A stretch of DNA of 64,000 nt from Roseburia sp. (GTDB taxonomy: Bacteria > Bacillota > Clostridia > Lachnospirales > Lachnospiraceae), in the NCBI GenBank assembly GCA_019421345.1, contig JAHZFL010000010.1, positions 1 through 64,000 of the forward strand, given 5' to 3'. The translations under genes were made by a program, and so were the position numbers. The notes beneath the pieces are model-generated. The model had not been told where the DNA came from. It searched no databases and saw nothing but the letters and a program-made list of their open reading frames with translations. The first letter of the stretch is position 1. Each line of letters begins with the position of its first letter. Positions 25,257-33,431 of the stretch are shown here, piece after piece.

Positions 25257-25835
25257 ATGCGTAAGAAGTCACATATTTCTTTGGCAAAGTATATGGTAAA
25301 GAGCTTGAATGACGAGGGGTTAAAGAAGCATAAGCTGTCTTTTTATCTCGGAAGTATTCTTCCCGATATTAAGCCGTCTTTTTTGTACCGGCGTCATGAG
25401 ATGAATGAGACCTTTCCGGATGTCAGAAGGAAGATTGCAAGGTTGTCTGAGGGCAGAAAGGCAATCCGTAAGAATGGTCGCAAGTATTATATGGACTTGG
25501 GGCAGATCAGTCATTACTTGGCAGATTATTTTACTTTTCCGCATAATGAGACGTATGACGGAGGACTGAAAGAGCACTGCACCTATGAAAAGAAGCTGAA
25601 GCATGATCTCCGTTCCTATATCCGAAACAGAGAGGATGGACACTTCCAGAGAACAGATACACATTTTGGAAATGCGGATGCACTGTGTGATTTTATCGAG
25701 GCAATGCATCAGGAATATCTGGGCAGAAAGCACAATGTGCAGGATGATATTCTTCATATTATAGACATTAATCAAAGAGCGCTCTGCGGTATGATGGCAC
25801 TGCTTGCGCGAAGGCGTGCGGAATGTCGGGCATAA
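25257..25835 (+). CDS. Zinc-dependent phospholipase C-like protein
   Basis: A 192-residue protein related to the zinc-dependent phospholipase C/S1-P1 nuclease fold. Candidate zinc ligands: the histidine in KKSHISLA at the N-terminus, the aspartate in GSILPDIKP, and the histidines and aspartate in QISHYLADYFTFPHN. It is shorter than secreted enzymes and has no signal peptide, so it is probably cytoplasmic. ATG 25257 follows GGGAGG; the longer frame begins inside the upstream repeat. Enzyme activity is unproven. Confidence 0.75.
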   Translation: MRKKSHISLAKYMVKSLNDEGLKKHKLSFYLGSILPDIKPSFLYRRHEMNETFPDVRRKIARLSEGRKAIRKNGRKYYMDLGQISHYLADYFTFPHNETYDGGLKEHCTYEKKLKHDLRSYIRNREDGHFQRTDTHFGNADALCDFIEAMHQEYLGRKHNVQDDILHIIDINQRALCGMMALLARRRAECRA

Positions 25836-25879
25836 ACAGATAATGTCGAAAAATGGAGACTTGTGGCATGTGGTTTTCA

Positions 25880-25908
25880 TTGCTTTTTGGAATCTGAGGG
25901 AGTAATAT
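25880..25908 (+). promoter_or_regulatory. Promoter of the Spo0E-like gene
   Basis: TTGCTT (25880) and TAATAT (25903), 17-bp spacer, about 90 nt before the start codon. Confidence 0.55.
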
Positions 25909-25999
25909 AGAGATACGGAGAGATATTTTGTAAGTCTGGAGGACGGAAACAAGATAAGGGGATGGAGCATAAGAATCTTGGTAGTTAAGGAGGATTCGT

Positions 26000-26164
26000 A
26001 TGGAAAGGATCTATGAGTTACAAAAGAAGATAGAACGTGTCAGAAGTGAATTGAATGAGGCGTTTTTACAAAAGGATGAATTTGAGAATTACTATGAGAA
26101 AAGCACAAGGCTGGACAAGCTGATTGAGGAGTACCTTGAGCAGACAGAGAGAAGCGCTACATAA
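26000..26164 (+). CDS. Spo0E-like aspartyl-phosphate phosphatase
   Basis: A 54-residue, fully helical protein. The second half reads STRLDKLIEEYL, matching the S..LD.LI..Y signature of Spo0E-family phosphatases, which remove phosphate from Spo0A and delay sporulation; the first half (LQKKIERVRSELNEAF) gives the partner helix of the hairpin. ATG follows TAAGGAGG. It is monocistronic with a very strong terminator. Clostridial targets of such proteins are not always established, so the Spo0A role is inference. Confidence 0.75.
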   Translation: MERIYELQKKIERVRSELNEAFLQKDEFENYYEKSTRLDKLIEEYLEQTERSAT

Positions 26165-26183
26165 AGGCTGCAGAAATTGATAA

Positions 26184-26236
26184 AGAGAGCTGCTGCGTTG
26201 GTGGATAATATCCACCGGCGCAGCAGCTCTCTTTTT
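26184..26236 (+). terminator. Terminator of the Spo0E-like gene
   Basis: AGAGAGCTGCTGCG and CGCAGCAGCTCTCT form the base, with an inner GGTGGAT/ATCCACC hairpin, then TTTTT. Confidence 0.92.
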
Positions 26237-26237
26237 A

Positions 26238-26257
26238 TGACATAAGAGTGGCTCGCG
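26238..26257. repeat. Truncated 39-bp repeat, copy 5
   Basis: The first 20 bases, TGACATAAGAGTGGCTCGCG, match copy 4; the rest is replaced by CCGCTGCGCATAAGCGG, itself a small hairpin. It starts right after the terminator T-run. Confidence 0.7.
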
Positions 26258-26304
26258 CCGCTGCGCATAAGCGGTCTGTTTTCGATACGACCATATGTTT
26301 CCTG

Positions 26305-26380
26305 TTGCTTTTTTGCGTGAAGTGGGTTAAGATAGTCATAAAAGTGGAGGAAAGTGGTACAAGATGGTGCAAAGTGGTGG
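26305..26380 (+). promoter_or_regulatory. mraZ promoter with four 10-bp MraZ boxes
   Basis: TTGCTT (26305) and TAAGAT (26328), 17 bp apart, are followed by four head-to-tail 10-bp units from 26341 to 26380: AAAGTGGAGG, AAAGTGGTAC, AAGATGGTGC, AAAGTGGTGG. Direct repeats of AAAGTG at 10-bp pitch are the known MraZ target, so the division cluster should be autoregulated. A further GTGG lies at 26397. Confidence 0.8.
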
Positions 26381-26479
26381 ATAAGTTCATAACTTTGTGG
26401 AAAACTTGAAACCATTTGGAAGGAAGCCGGTAGGATTGCCTGACGAGGCGGTTCTATTTGGAAGGCAGGTGGTTGCGTC

Positions 26480-26914
26480 ATGTTTATGGGAGAATACAAT
26501 CACACAGTAGACGCTAAGGGCAGACTGATAGTTCCATCCAAATTCAGAGAGCAGTTAGGAGCTGAATTTGTTGTGACAAAGGGACTTGATGGATGCTTGT
26601 TTGTGTATCCCGCAGAAGAATGGCAAAGCATCGAAGAAAAATTCCGCAATATTTCCATGACCTCCAAAGACGCAAGAAAATTCTCCCGTTTCTTCTTTGC
26701 AGGCGCAGCTTCTCTGGAGCTTGACAAGCAGGGAAGGATCCTGCTCCCGCCCGTGTTAAGAGAGTATGCAGATTTACAGAAGGATGTCGTGCTCGTGGGC
26801 GTTTTAAACCGTGTGGAGATATGGGATAAGGAGAGATGGCTTCAGAATACTTACGATGAAGACGAGATGGACGAGATTGCAGAGCATATGGCAGAGCTTG
26901 GCTTTAGTATCTAG
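26480..26914 (+). CDS. mraZ: Transcriptional regulator MraZ
   Basis: A 144-residue double-AbrB-like protein. It starts MFMGEYNHTVDAKGRLIVPS and repeats the DxxGR core as LDKQGRILLPP after residue 80. It forms rings that bind direct repeats at the head of the division and cell wall cluster, and the boxes at 26341 fit. A second ATG at 26486 is possible; the first is nearer family convention. rsmH follows 21 nt later. Confidence 0.96.
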   Translation: MFMGEYNHTVDAKGRLIVPSKFREQLGAEFVVTKGLDGCLFVYPAEEWQSIEEKFRNISMTSKDARKFSRFFFAGAASLELDKQGRILLPPVLREYADLQKDVVLVGVLNRVEIWDKERWLQNTYDEDEMDEIAEHMAELGFSI

Positions 26915-26935
26915 GAAAGGCAGGGAGGAAGACCG

Positions 26936-27874
26936 GTGGAGTTTGAGCATTATTCCGTGTTATTGGAAGAAACAATTAAAAATTTAGCGATTAAGCCGGA
27001 CGGAATCTATGTGGACGGTACGTTAGGCGGCGGCGGACATGCCTATGAGGTCGCGAGGCGTCTTTCTGCGCGCGGGCGGCTGATCGGCATTGATCAGGAT
27101 GCGGACGCGATTTGTGCTGCCGGAGCGCGTCTGGCAGAATTTGCCGATCGTGTGACGATCATTCGGAGTAATTATGCCAATATGAAGGACGAGCTTTCTG
27201 CGATCGGTGTGGAGCATGTGGACGGAATCGTCCTTGATCTTGGGGTATCCTCGTTTCAGCTTGATACACCGGAGCGCGGATTTACTTACCGTGACGAGCA
27301 TGCGCCGCTTGATATGCGCATGGACGACAGGCAGACGTTAACAGCCAGAGAGATTGTGAATCACTACAGTGAAAAGGAGCTATACCGGATCATCCGTGAT
27401 TTTGGGGAGGACCGGTTTGCAAAAAATATTGCAAAGCACATTGTCGCGGAGAGAGAGAAGAAACCGATTGAAACAGCGGGAGAGCTGACGCGTATTATTC
27501 GCGGTGCAATTCCCATGAAAATACAGGCTGCCGGAGGACATCCAGCGAAGCGTACGTTTCAGGCGATCCGTATTGAACTGAATCGTGAGCTTGAGGTGCT
27601 CAAAAATCATCTTGACGAGATGATCGGGCTTTTAAATCCGGGGGGACGCATCTGTATCATTACGTTCCATTCATTGGAGGACCGGATCGTAAAAACAATT
27701 TTTAAGAAAAATGAAAATCCGTGTACCTGTCCGAGCGATTTTCCGGTCTGTGTATGCGGAAATAAGCCGACAGGTATCGTGGTAACAAAAAAGCCGATTT
27801 TGCCGGGCGAGAGGGAGCTTGCGGAAAATTCGCGTTCAAGGAGCGCGAAACTCCGTGTTTTTGAACGTCGGTAA
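26936..27874 (+). CDS. rsmH: 16S rRNA (cytosine-1402-N4) methyltransferase
   Basis: A 312-residue SAM-dependent methyltransferase modifying C1402 of 16S rRNA in the ribosomal P site. SAM motif DGTLGGGGHAYE near residue 28, LDLGVSSFQLD near 101, and SRSRSAKLRVFER at the C-terminus are diagnostic. The start is GTG, 7 nt after AGGGAGGAA. Conserved partner of mraZ at the start of this cluster. Confidence 0.97.
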   Translation: MEFEHYSVLLEETIKNLAIKPDGIYVDGTLGGGGHAYEVARRLSARGRLIGIDQDADAICAAGARLAEFADRVTIIRSNYANMKDELSAIGVEHVDGIVLDLGVSSFQLDTPERGFTYRDEHAPLDMRMDDRQTLTAREIVNHYSEKELYRIIRDFGEDRFAKNIAKHIVAEREKKPIETAGELTRIIRGAIPMKIQAAGGHPAKRTFQAIRIELNRELEVLKNHLDEMIGLLNPGGRICIITFHSLEDRIVKTIFKKNENPCTCPSDFPVCVCGNKPTGIVVTKKPILPGERELAENSRSRSAKLRVFERR

Positions 27875-27920
27875 AAGACGGCGGTGACAGCAGTTTAGAG
27901 ACAGAATAAGGGAGTATGTT

Positions 27921-28442
27921 ATGGAGAAGGCAAGACGGCGGAGCGCAGCTCAGCAAAGAGGCGGCGCAAGACGGGAATATTACATAGAGGGAAACGCAGT
28001 CCGGCATATGGAGGCGATGCCGGATTATCGGAGAGAGCGCGAGGAGAGAATCCGCAGAGAGCAGGAGCTTGAGCATAAGCGGAGAAGGCGGGCGATTCGC
28101 AGAAACCAGCAGAAGGCGCTTCGCACCAGCAAAAGCTATGTGGCATTTTTGACCATGGCGGTACTGGTATTCGGCACGTTCGCAGGTATCTATATCCAGC
28201 TTCAGTCAGGTATGACGGCAAGGCTGCGGACGATTTCTTCCTTAGAGAGCCAGCTTGAGGATGTCAGGGCAGATAATGACGAGGCGTACAAGAGAATCAG
28301 CACGGCAAGGAATTTGGACAGCGTGCGAAACGCGGCGATGACAGAACTTGGTATGTCTTACGCAAAGGAATCGCAGATCGTTTATTATTCGGTAGGGGAT
28401 GATGATTACATGAATCAATACGGAGAGATTCCACAGAAGTAG
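27921..28442 (+). CDS. ftsL: FtsL-like septum protein
   Basis: A 173-residue bitopic protein: about 70 very basic cytoplasmic residues, one membrane helix (YVAFLTMAVLVFGTFAGIYI), then an extracellular coiled coil with SLESQLEDVRADNDE. This is the FtsL/DivIC plan, which links FtsQ and the septal transpeptidase. Sequence identity is low in this family, so the call rests on topology and position between rsmH and the PBP gene. The basic N-terminal region is longer than usual. Confidence 0.8.
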   Translation: MEKARRRSAAQQRGGARREYYIEGNAVRHMEAMPDYRREREERIRREQELEHKRRRRAIRRNQQKALRTSKSYVAFLTMAVLVFGTFAGIYIQLQSGMTARLRTISSLESQLEDVRADNDEAYKRISTARNLDSVRNAAMTELGMSYAKESQIVYYSVGDDDYMNQYGEIPQK

Positions 28443-28444
28443 GA

Positions 28445-30532
28445 ATGGCGGGAATACAGATGGCAGGTAAGAGAAAAAAAAGACCGATGACAAAGTTTCC
28501 CAGACGGATGCAAAAGAAGCTTTTGATTATGTTTGGAATCGTTGCGCTTATGATGATCGGACTGATCGGGCGGCTGATGTATATTGAACATACAAGCGGC
28601 GAAAAATATGAAAAGATCGTATTGTCACAGCAGGAATACGACAGCCAGATTGTTCCGTATCAGCGCGGCGACATTGTCGATACTAAAGGAACGGTGCTTG
28701 CGACAAGCATTGCCGTTTATAATGTTATTTTAGACTGCTCGGTTCTCACAAGCGATGAGAAATATATTGACCCGACGATACAGGCGCTGGTGCAGTGCTT
28801 TCCGGAGCTGACGGCGGAGCAACTGTATGCCTATGTGAAGGAGCAGCCGGACAGCCGCTATATAATCCTAAAAAAGAAGGCGTCCTATGAGGAAATCCAG
28901 CCGTTTGTCGAATTGCAGGAGGCGGTGGATGAGAAGGATAATAAAATCAATCCAAATATCAAGGGCGTATGGTTTGAAAAAGAGTACCAGAGACAATATC
29001 CGTATGGTCCGCTGGCGAGTGCCGTGATCGGCTTTACGGCTGCCGGCAATGTGGGAGTGAACGGACTGGAAAATTCTTACAACAGTCTGTTAAACGGAAT
29101 TGACGGCAGGGAGTACGGCTATCTGAATGCAGATAATAACTTTGAAAAGACGATCAAGTCTGCAGTCAACGGAAATAATATCGTCTCGACGATCGATATT
29201 AACATCCAGTCGATCGTCGAACAAAAGATTGCAGAGTTTAACGCGGCATACAGCAACGGCTTTCGGGAGGGGGAGGGCGGAGCTACGCATATCGGTGTAG
29301 TTGTTATGGATCCGAATAACGGCGACGTCCTTGCAATGGCAAATTATCCGAACTATGACCTTAGCAATCCGAGAGACTTATCCGCTTATTATACGCCGGA
29401 AGAACTGGCGGTGATGGATGAGAATGCGAAGATGGATGCGCTCAATAAGCTTTGGCAGAATTTCTGTGTGACCTATACCTATGAGCCGGGCTCTACGGCA
29501 AAGCCGTTTACAATGGCGGCGGGGCTTGAGACGGGAACACTGCTCGGCGGTGAGAATTATATGTGTGACGGTTATGAGATGGTTGGCGGGCACAGAGTAA
29601 ATTGTGTCAACCGGCAGGGGCATGGCATGGAGACACTGGAGCAGGCGTTGATGAACTCCTGCAATGACGCGCTCATGCAGATGTCCTACAGCATCGGCGC
29701 AGAAAATTTCACGGAGTACCAGCAGATATTCGGCTTTGGTCAAAAGACAAATATCGATCTTCCCGGTGAGACACGGACAGATTCTTTGATTTATACAAAG
29801 GAAGATATGACGCCGATCGATCTGGCGACAAACTCCTTTGGTCAGAACTTTAATACGACGATGATCCAGCTTGCAACAGCATTTTGCTCGGTGGTCAACG
29901 GCGGAGACCTGTATCAGCCGCGTTTAGTCAAAAAAATCACGGATGAAAACGGAAATACGATACAGGACATTTCGCCGACACTCCTGCGGCAGACGATTTC
30001 AAAGCAGACGAGCGATACGCTAAAGCAGTTTATGTATGCGACTGTTACGGGCGGAACAGCAAAAACGGCGAAGGTCGACGGCTACTCGATGGGAGGAAAG
30101 ACCGGAACGGCGCAGAAGGCGGGGCGAGACGGGGTGAATTATCTTGTATCCTTTATTGGTTTCGCACCTGTGGAGAATCCCGAGCTTGTCATTTACTGTG
30201 TTGTGGACGAGCCCAATGTGCAGGAGCAGTGGCACAGTACCTTTGCACAAAACATCACGCGTGAGATTTTGGAGGAAGTGCTTCCTTATATGAATATTTA
30301 TCGTGATGAGGAGACGACGGGCATTCATGCCGGCTGGGACATCAAGGGAGAGGAAACGGGCGCTGCGGCGATGACGGACATTGTCAATGCAGGGGCGACA
30401 GAGGTTCCCGTAGAGGATGGCTTAACGGATGTGCCTGACACGACAGACCAGTTGTCGGAGGGAGAAGAAGCGGGGGAGGAAGCGCCTCCGCAGGAAGAAG
30501 CGCAGCAGGAGCAGCCGCCTCCCGCGCCATAG
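28445..30532 (+). CDS. Class B penicillin-binding protein, FtsI-like
   Basis: A 695-residue septal D,D-transpeptidase that cross-links peptidoglycan. One membrane helix near residues 26-46, a PBP dimer domain, and a catalytic domain with STAK (S350), SCN (S405) and KTGT (K552). After about residue 640 comes a low-complexity acidic and proline-rich tail (EEAPPQEEAQQEQPPPAP) instead of PASTA domains. The second ATG at 28460 is an alternative start. It begins three bases after the ftsL stop. The next gene is a second class B PBP; which of the two serves vegetative division or spore cortex is not clear from sequence. Confidence 0.9.
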   Translation: MAGIQMAGKRKKRPMTKFPRRMQKKLLIMFGIVALMMIGLIGRLMYIEHTSGEKYEKIVLSQQEYDSQIVPYQRGDIVDTKGTVLATSIAVYNVILDCSVLTSDEKYIDPTIQALVQCFPELTAEQLYAYVKEQPDSRYIILKKKASYEEIQPFVELQEAVDEKDNKINPNIKGVWFEKEYQRQYPYGPLASAVIGFTAAGNVGVNGLENSYNSLLNGIDGREYGYLNADNNFEKTIKSAVNGNNIVSTIDINIQSIVEQKIAEFNAAYSNGFREGEGGATHIGVVVMDPNNGDVLAMANYPNYDLSNPRDLSAYYTPEELAVMDENAKMDALNKLWQNFCVTYTYEPGSTAKPFTMAAGLETGTLLGGENYMCDGYEMVGGHRVNCVNRQGHGMETLEQALMNSCNDALMQMSYSIGAENFTEYQQIFGFGQKTNIDLPGETRTDSLIYTKEDMTPIDLATNSFGQNFNTTMIQLATAFCSVVNGGDLYQPRLVKKITDENGNTIQDISPTLLRQTISKQTSDTLKQFMYATVTGGTAKTAKVDGYSMGGKTGTAQKAGRDGVNYLVSFIGFAPVENPELVIYCVVDEPNVQEQWHSTFAQNITREILEEVLPYMNIYRDEETTGIHAGWDIKGEETGAAAMTDIVNAGATEVPVEDGLTDVPDTTDQLSEGEEAGEEAPPQEEAQQEQPPPAP

Positions 30533-30567
30533 TGTTCCGTATCACTCACATTTCGCATAATGAATTG
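30530..30567 (+). repeat. 38-bp repeat including a stop codon, copy 1
   Basis: From the TAG stop of the PBP gene, 38 bases match 63754-63791 at 32 positions; shared core CACATTTCGCAT. Both copies start with the stop codon of a gene. Confidence 0.7.
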
Positions 30568-30581
30568 AAGCAATGATGTAT

Positions 30582-30630
30582 AACCTCACGAAAGTATGAA
30601 TAAAATTCTAAGGATAACTTTCGTGAGGTT
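30582..30630 (+). promoter_or_regulatory. Hairpin covering the ribosome binding site of the second PBP
   Basis: AACCTCACGAAAGT and ACTTTCGTGAGGTT form a perfect 14-bp stem with a 21-nt loop. The right arm contains GAGG, the only plausible ribosome binding site for ATG 30637. It may also act as a weak terminator, with a T-rich tail GGTTTTCTAT. Either reading separates expression of the two PBPs. Confidence 0.7.
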
Positions 30631-30636
30631 TTCTAT

Positions 30637-32370
30637 ATGCAGGGAGAATTACCGTTTATCAGGAGTCAGATACATCATCGAAAAAAAACATGGATCGTTT
30701 TTCTTGCAGTATTTTTTGTACTGCTGTTTTTGATCGGAAGGCTTGTCTATCTGATGGTGTTCTGCTCGGAGTATTATGGGCAGAAGGCGGAGAATCTCCA
30801 TGAGAGAGAACGGGATATTAAGGCGGCGCGCGGCAGGATCATTGATGCGACAGGAACCGTGCTTGCGACAAATCAATCGGTCTGTACGATTTCTGTGATC
30901 CACAGCCAGATTACAGAGCCGCAGAAGGTGATTGATATGCTCGTAAAGGAGCTGGCACTGACAGAGGAGGAGGTCAGAAAACGTGTAGAAAAGGTAAGCT
31001 CCATTGAGCGCATTAAGACAAATGTGCCAAAGGAGACGGGCGACCGCATCCGTGATTACGGACTTGCAGGGGTGAAGGTAGATGAGGATTATAAACGGTA
31101 CTATCCATATGAGAGTCTCGGCTCTAAGGTACTCGGCTTTACCGGAGCAGACAACCAGGGAATTATCGGGCTTGAGGTGACATATGATTCCTATATGCAG
31201 GGAACAAACGGAAAAATTTTAACGCTTACGGACGCGCGCGGAATAGAGATTGAAAATGCCGGAGAGACGCGTATGGAGCCGGTCAATGGCAATGATCTTT
31301 ATATTTCGATGGACGTTAATATTCAGCAATATTGCGAGCAGGCAGCCGAGAAAGCATACCGGACGAAAAATGCCGACGGTGTTTCCATTATCGTGATGAA
31401 CCCGCAGAACGGAGAGCTGATGGCGATGGTCAATTATCCTGAATTTAATCTGAATGAGCCGTTTACATTGACGGGAATGGAGGAAACGGCGGCGGATGGA
31501 CAGGAACGGCAGGCGCTTTTAAATCAAATGTGGAGAAATCCGTGTATCAGCGATACCTATGAGCCAGGCTCAACATTTAAGATCATCACGGCGGCAGCCG
31601 CGCTTGAGGAAAACGTCGTAACGCTTGCGGATACCTTTTTTTGTCCGGGCTACAAGATGGTGGAGGATCGCAGGATCCGATGCGCTAAGACGACGGGACA
31701 TGGGGCGGAAACCTTTGAGACAGGGATCATGAATTCCTGCAATCCCGTGTTTATAGAGCTTGGAGAGCGTCTTGGAACAGAAAATTATTACCGGTATTTT
31801 GAACAGTTCGGGCTGACGAAAAAAACGGCGATCGATCTTCCGGGTGAGGCGGCGACGATCATGCACAAGAAGGAAAATGTAGGTCCGGTCGAGCTTGCGA
31901 CGATTTCGTTCGGGCAGTCGTTTCAGATCACGCCGATCCAGCTTGTGACAACTGTTTCTTCTATTATAAATGGGGGAACGAGAGTGACGCCGCATTTTGG
32001 TGTCGAAATCAGAAAAGAGGACGGTACGCTCGTGGAAACCTTAGAGTATGAGACAACGGAGAACATCTGCAGTGCCGAGACGTCCGAGACGATGCAATAC
32101 CTGCTTGAGAAGGTGGTGTCGGAGGGCGGAGGAAAAAATGCAAAGATCGAGGGCTATTCAATCGGAGGGAAAACGGCAACCTCGCAGACGCTCCCAAGAA
32201 GTGAGAACCGCTATATTTCTTCGTTCCTTGGATTTGCGCCCGCCGATGATCCGAAGGTGCTTGTGCTGGCGATCATTGATAATCCCGAGGGAACATATTA
32301 CGGGGGACTGATCGCTGCCCCGGTCGTTAAAGAAATCATGGAAAACATTTTGCCTTACCTTGATAAATAA
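30637..32370 (+). CDS. Class B penicillin-binding protein, SpoVD/FtsI-like
   Basis: A 577-residue transpeptidase with one membrane helix (WIVFLAVFFVLLFLIG), a dimer domain, and catalytic motifs STFK (S312), SCN (S367) and KTAT (K512), where alanine replaces the usual glycine. It ends 120 residues earlier than the upstream PBP and lacks its acidic tail. Tandem class B PBPs before mraY often pair a vegetative FtsI with sporulation SpoVD; this shorter protein without PASTA could be either. Its ribosome binding site lies inside a hairpin, suggesting distinct control. Confidence 0.88.
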   Translation: MQGELPFIRSQIHHRKKTWIVFLAVFFVLLFLIGRLVYLMVFCSEYYGQKAENLHERERDIKAARGRIIDATGTVLATNQSVCTISVIHSQITEPQKVIDMLVKELALTEEEVRKRVEKVSSIERIKTNVPKETGDRIRDYGLAGVKVDEDYKRYYPYESLGSKVLGFTGADNQGIIGLEVTYDSYMQGTNGKILTLTDARGIEIENAGETRMEPVNGNDLYISMDVNIQQYCEQAAEKAYRTKNADGVSIIVMNPQNGELMAMVNYPEFNLNEPFTLTGMEETAADGQERQALLNQMWRNPCISDTYEPGSTFKIITAAAALEENVVTLADTFFCPGYKMVEDRRIRCAKTTGHGAETFETGIMNSCNPVFIELGERLGTENYYRYFEQFGLTKKTAIDLPGEAATIMHKKENVGPVELATISFGQSFQITPIQLVTTVSSIINGGTRVTPHFGVEIRKEDGTLVETLEYETTENICSAETSETMQYLLEKVVSEGGGKNAKIEGYSIGGKTATSQTLPRSENRYISSFLGFAPADDPKVLVLAIIDNPEGTYYGGLIAAPVVKEIMENILPYLDK

Positions 32371-32450
32371 GAGAAAATAACGTATACTGGAAAAGTTAGA
32401 GGTGCAGAAATATTTTTTGACAAAGATAAATGGTTATGAGGTGTTGAGAT

Positions 32451-33404
32451 ATGACGTATGAAATTGTAATTCCGGTGATAGTGGCGTTTGCGATCAGTGC
32501 AGTACTGGGACCGATCGTGATTCCGTTTTTAAGAAGGCTTAAAATCGGGCAGACGGAGCGAAAGGAGCTGGAATCTCACTTAAAGAAGAACGGAACGCCG
32601 ACGATGGGCGGGTTGATGATATTGGCAAGTATTATCATCACCTCATTATTTTATGTGAAGGATTATCCGAAGATCATTCCGATTCTTTTTATGACAGCGG
32701 GCTTTGGGGTCATCGGGTTTTTAGACGATTATTTAAAAGTTGTTCTGCGCAGGTCGGACGGCTTGCTTCCGGGACAGAAGATGATGTGCCAGCTTGTGCT
32801 GACGACAGTGTTTGCCGTTTACATGGTGCGCTACTCGAATGTGGCGCTGACGATGCTGATCCCGTTTTCCGGCGGTAAATACTTAAATATCGGATGGCTT
32901 GCGATTCCTGTCCTATATCTTGCAGTCATCGGCACGGTCAACGGGACGAACTTTACGGACGGACTCGACGGACTGGCGTCAAGCGTCACGATCATGGTTG
33001 CGACCTTTTTTTCCGTTGTCGCTATCGGTATGGATGCTGGAATCTCGCCGATTACCTGTGCGGTGGCGGGCGCGCTGCTTGGATTTTTACTGTTTAATGT
33101 ACATCCGGCAAGTGTGTTTATGGGGGATACCGGTTCGCTGGCATTGGGGGGCTTTGTCGTCTCGACTGCCTATATGATGCAGATGCCCCTGTTTATCCCG
33201 ATTGTCGGGCTGATCTATCTGGTCGAGGTACTCTCCGTTATGATCCAGGTTACTTATTACAAAAAGACGGGCGGTAAGCGGATTTTCCGCATGGCGCCGA
33301 TCCATCATCATTTTGAGCTTGGCGGCTGGTCTGAGACGCGTGTGGTTGCTGTATTTTCAATCATCACAGCAATTTTGTGCATGATCGCGCTGCTCGCGAT
33401 GTAG
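32451..33404 (+). CDS. mraY: Phospho-MurNAc-pentapeptide transferase
   Basis: A 317-residue membrane enzyme that makes lipid I from UDP-MurNAc-pentapeptide and undecaprenyl phosphate. About ten hydrophobic helices; active-site blocks TMGGLMI, FLDDYLK, NFTDGLDGLAS and the PIHHHFELGG loop are intact. AGGTG precedes the ATG. murD follows after 27 nt. Confidence 0.97.
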   Translation: MTYEIVIPVIVAFAISAVLGPIVIPFLRRLKIGQTERKELESHLKKNGTPTMGGLMILASIIITSLFYVKDYPKIIPILFMTAGFGVIGFLDDYLKVVLRRSDGLLPGQKMMCQLVLTTVFAVYMVRYSNVALTMLIPFSGGKYLNIGWLAIPVLYLAVIGTVNGTNFTDGLDGLASSVTIMVATFFSVVAIGMDAGISPITCAVAGALLGFLLFNVHPASVFMGDTGSLALGGFVVSTAYMMQMPLFIPIVGLIYLVEVLSVMIQVTYYKKTGGKRIFRMAPIHHHFELGGWSETRVVAVFSIITAILCMIALLAM

Positions 33405-33431
33405 CGCTTTGGAAGGAAAAGGAGGCAGGAT

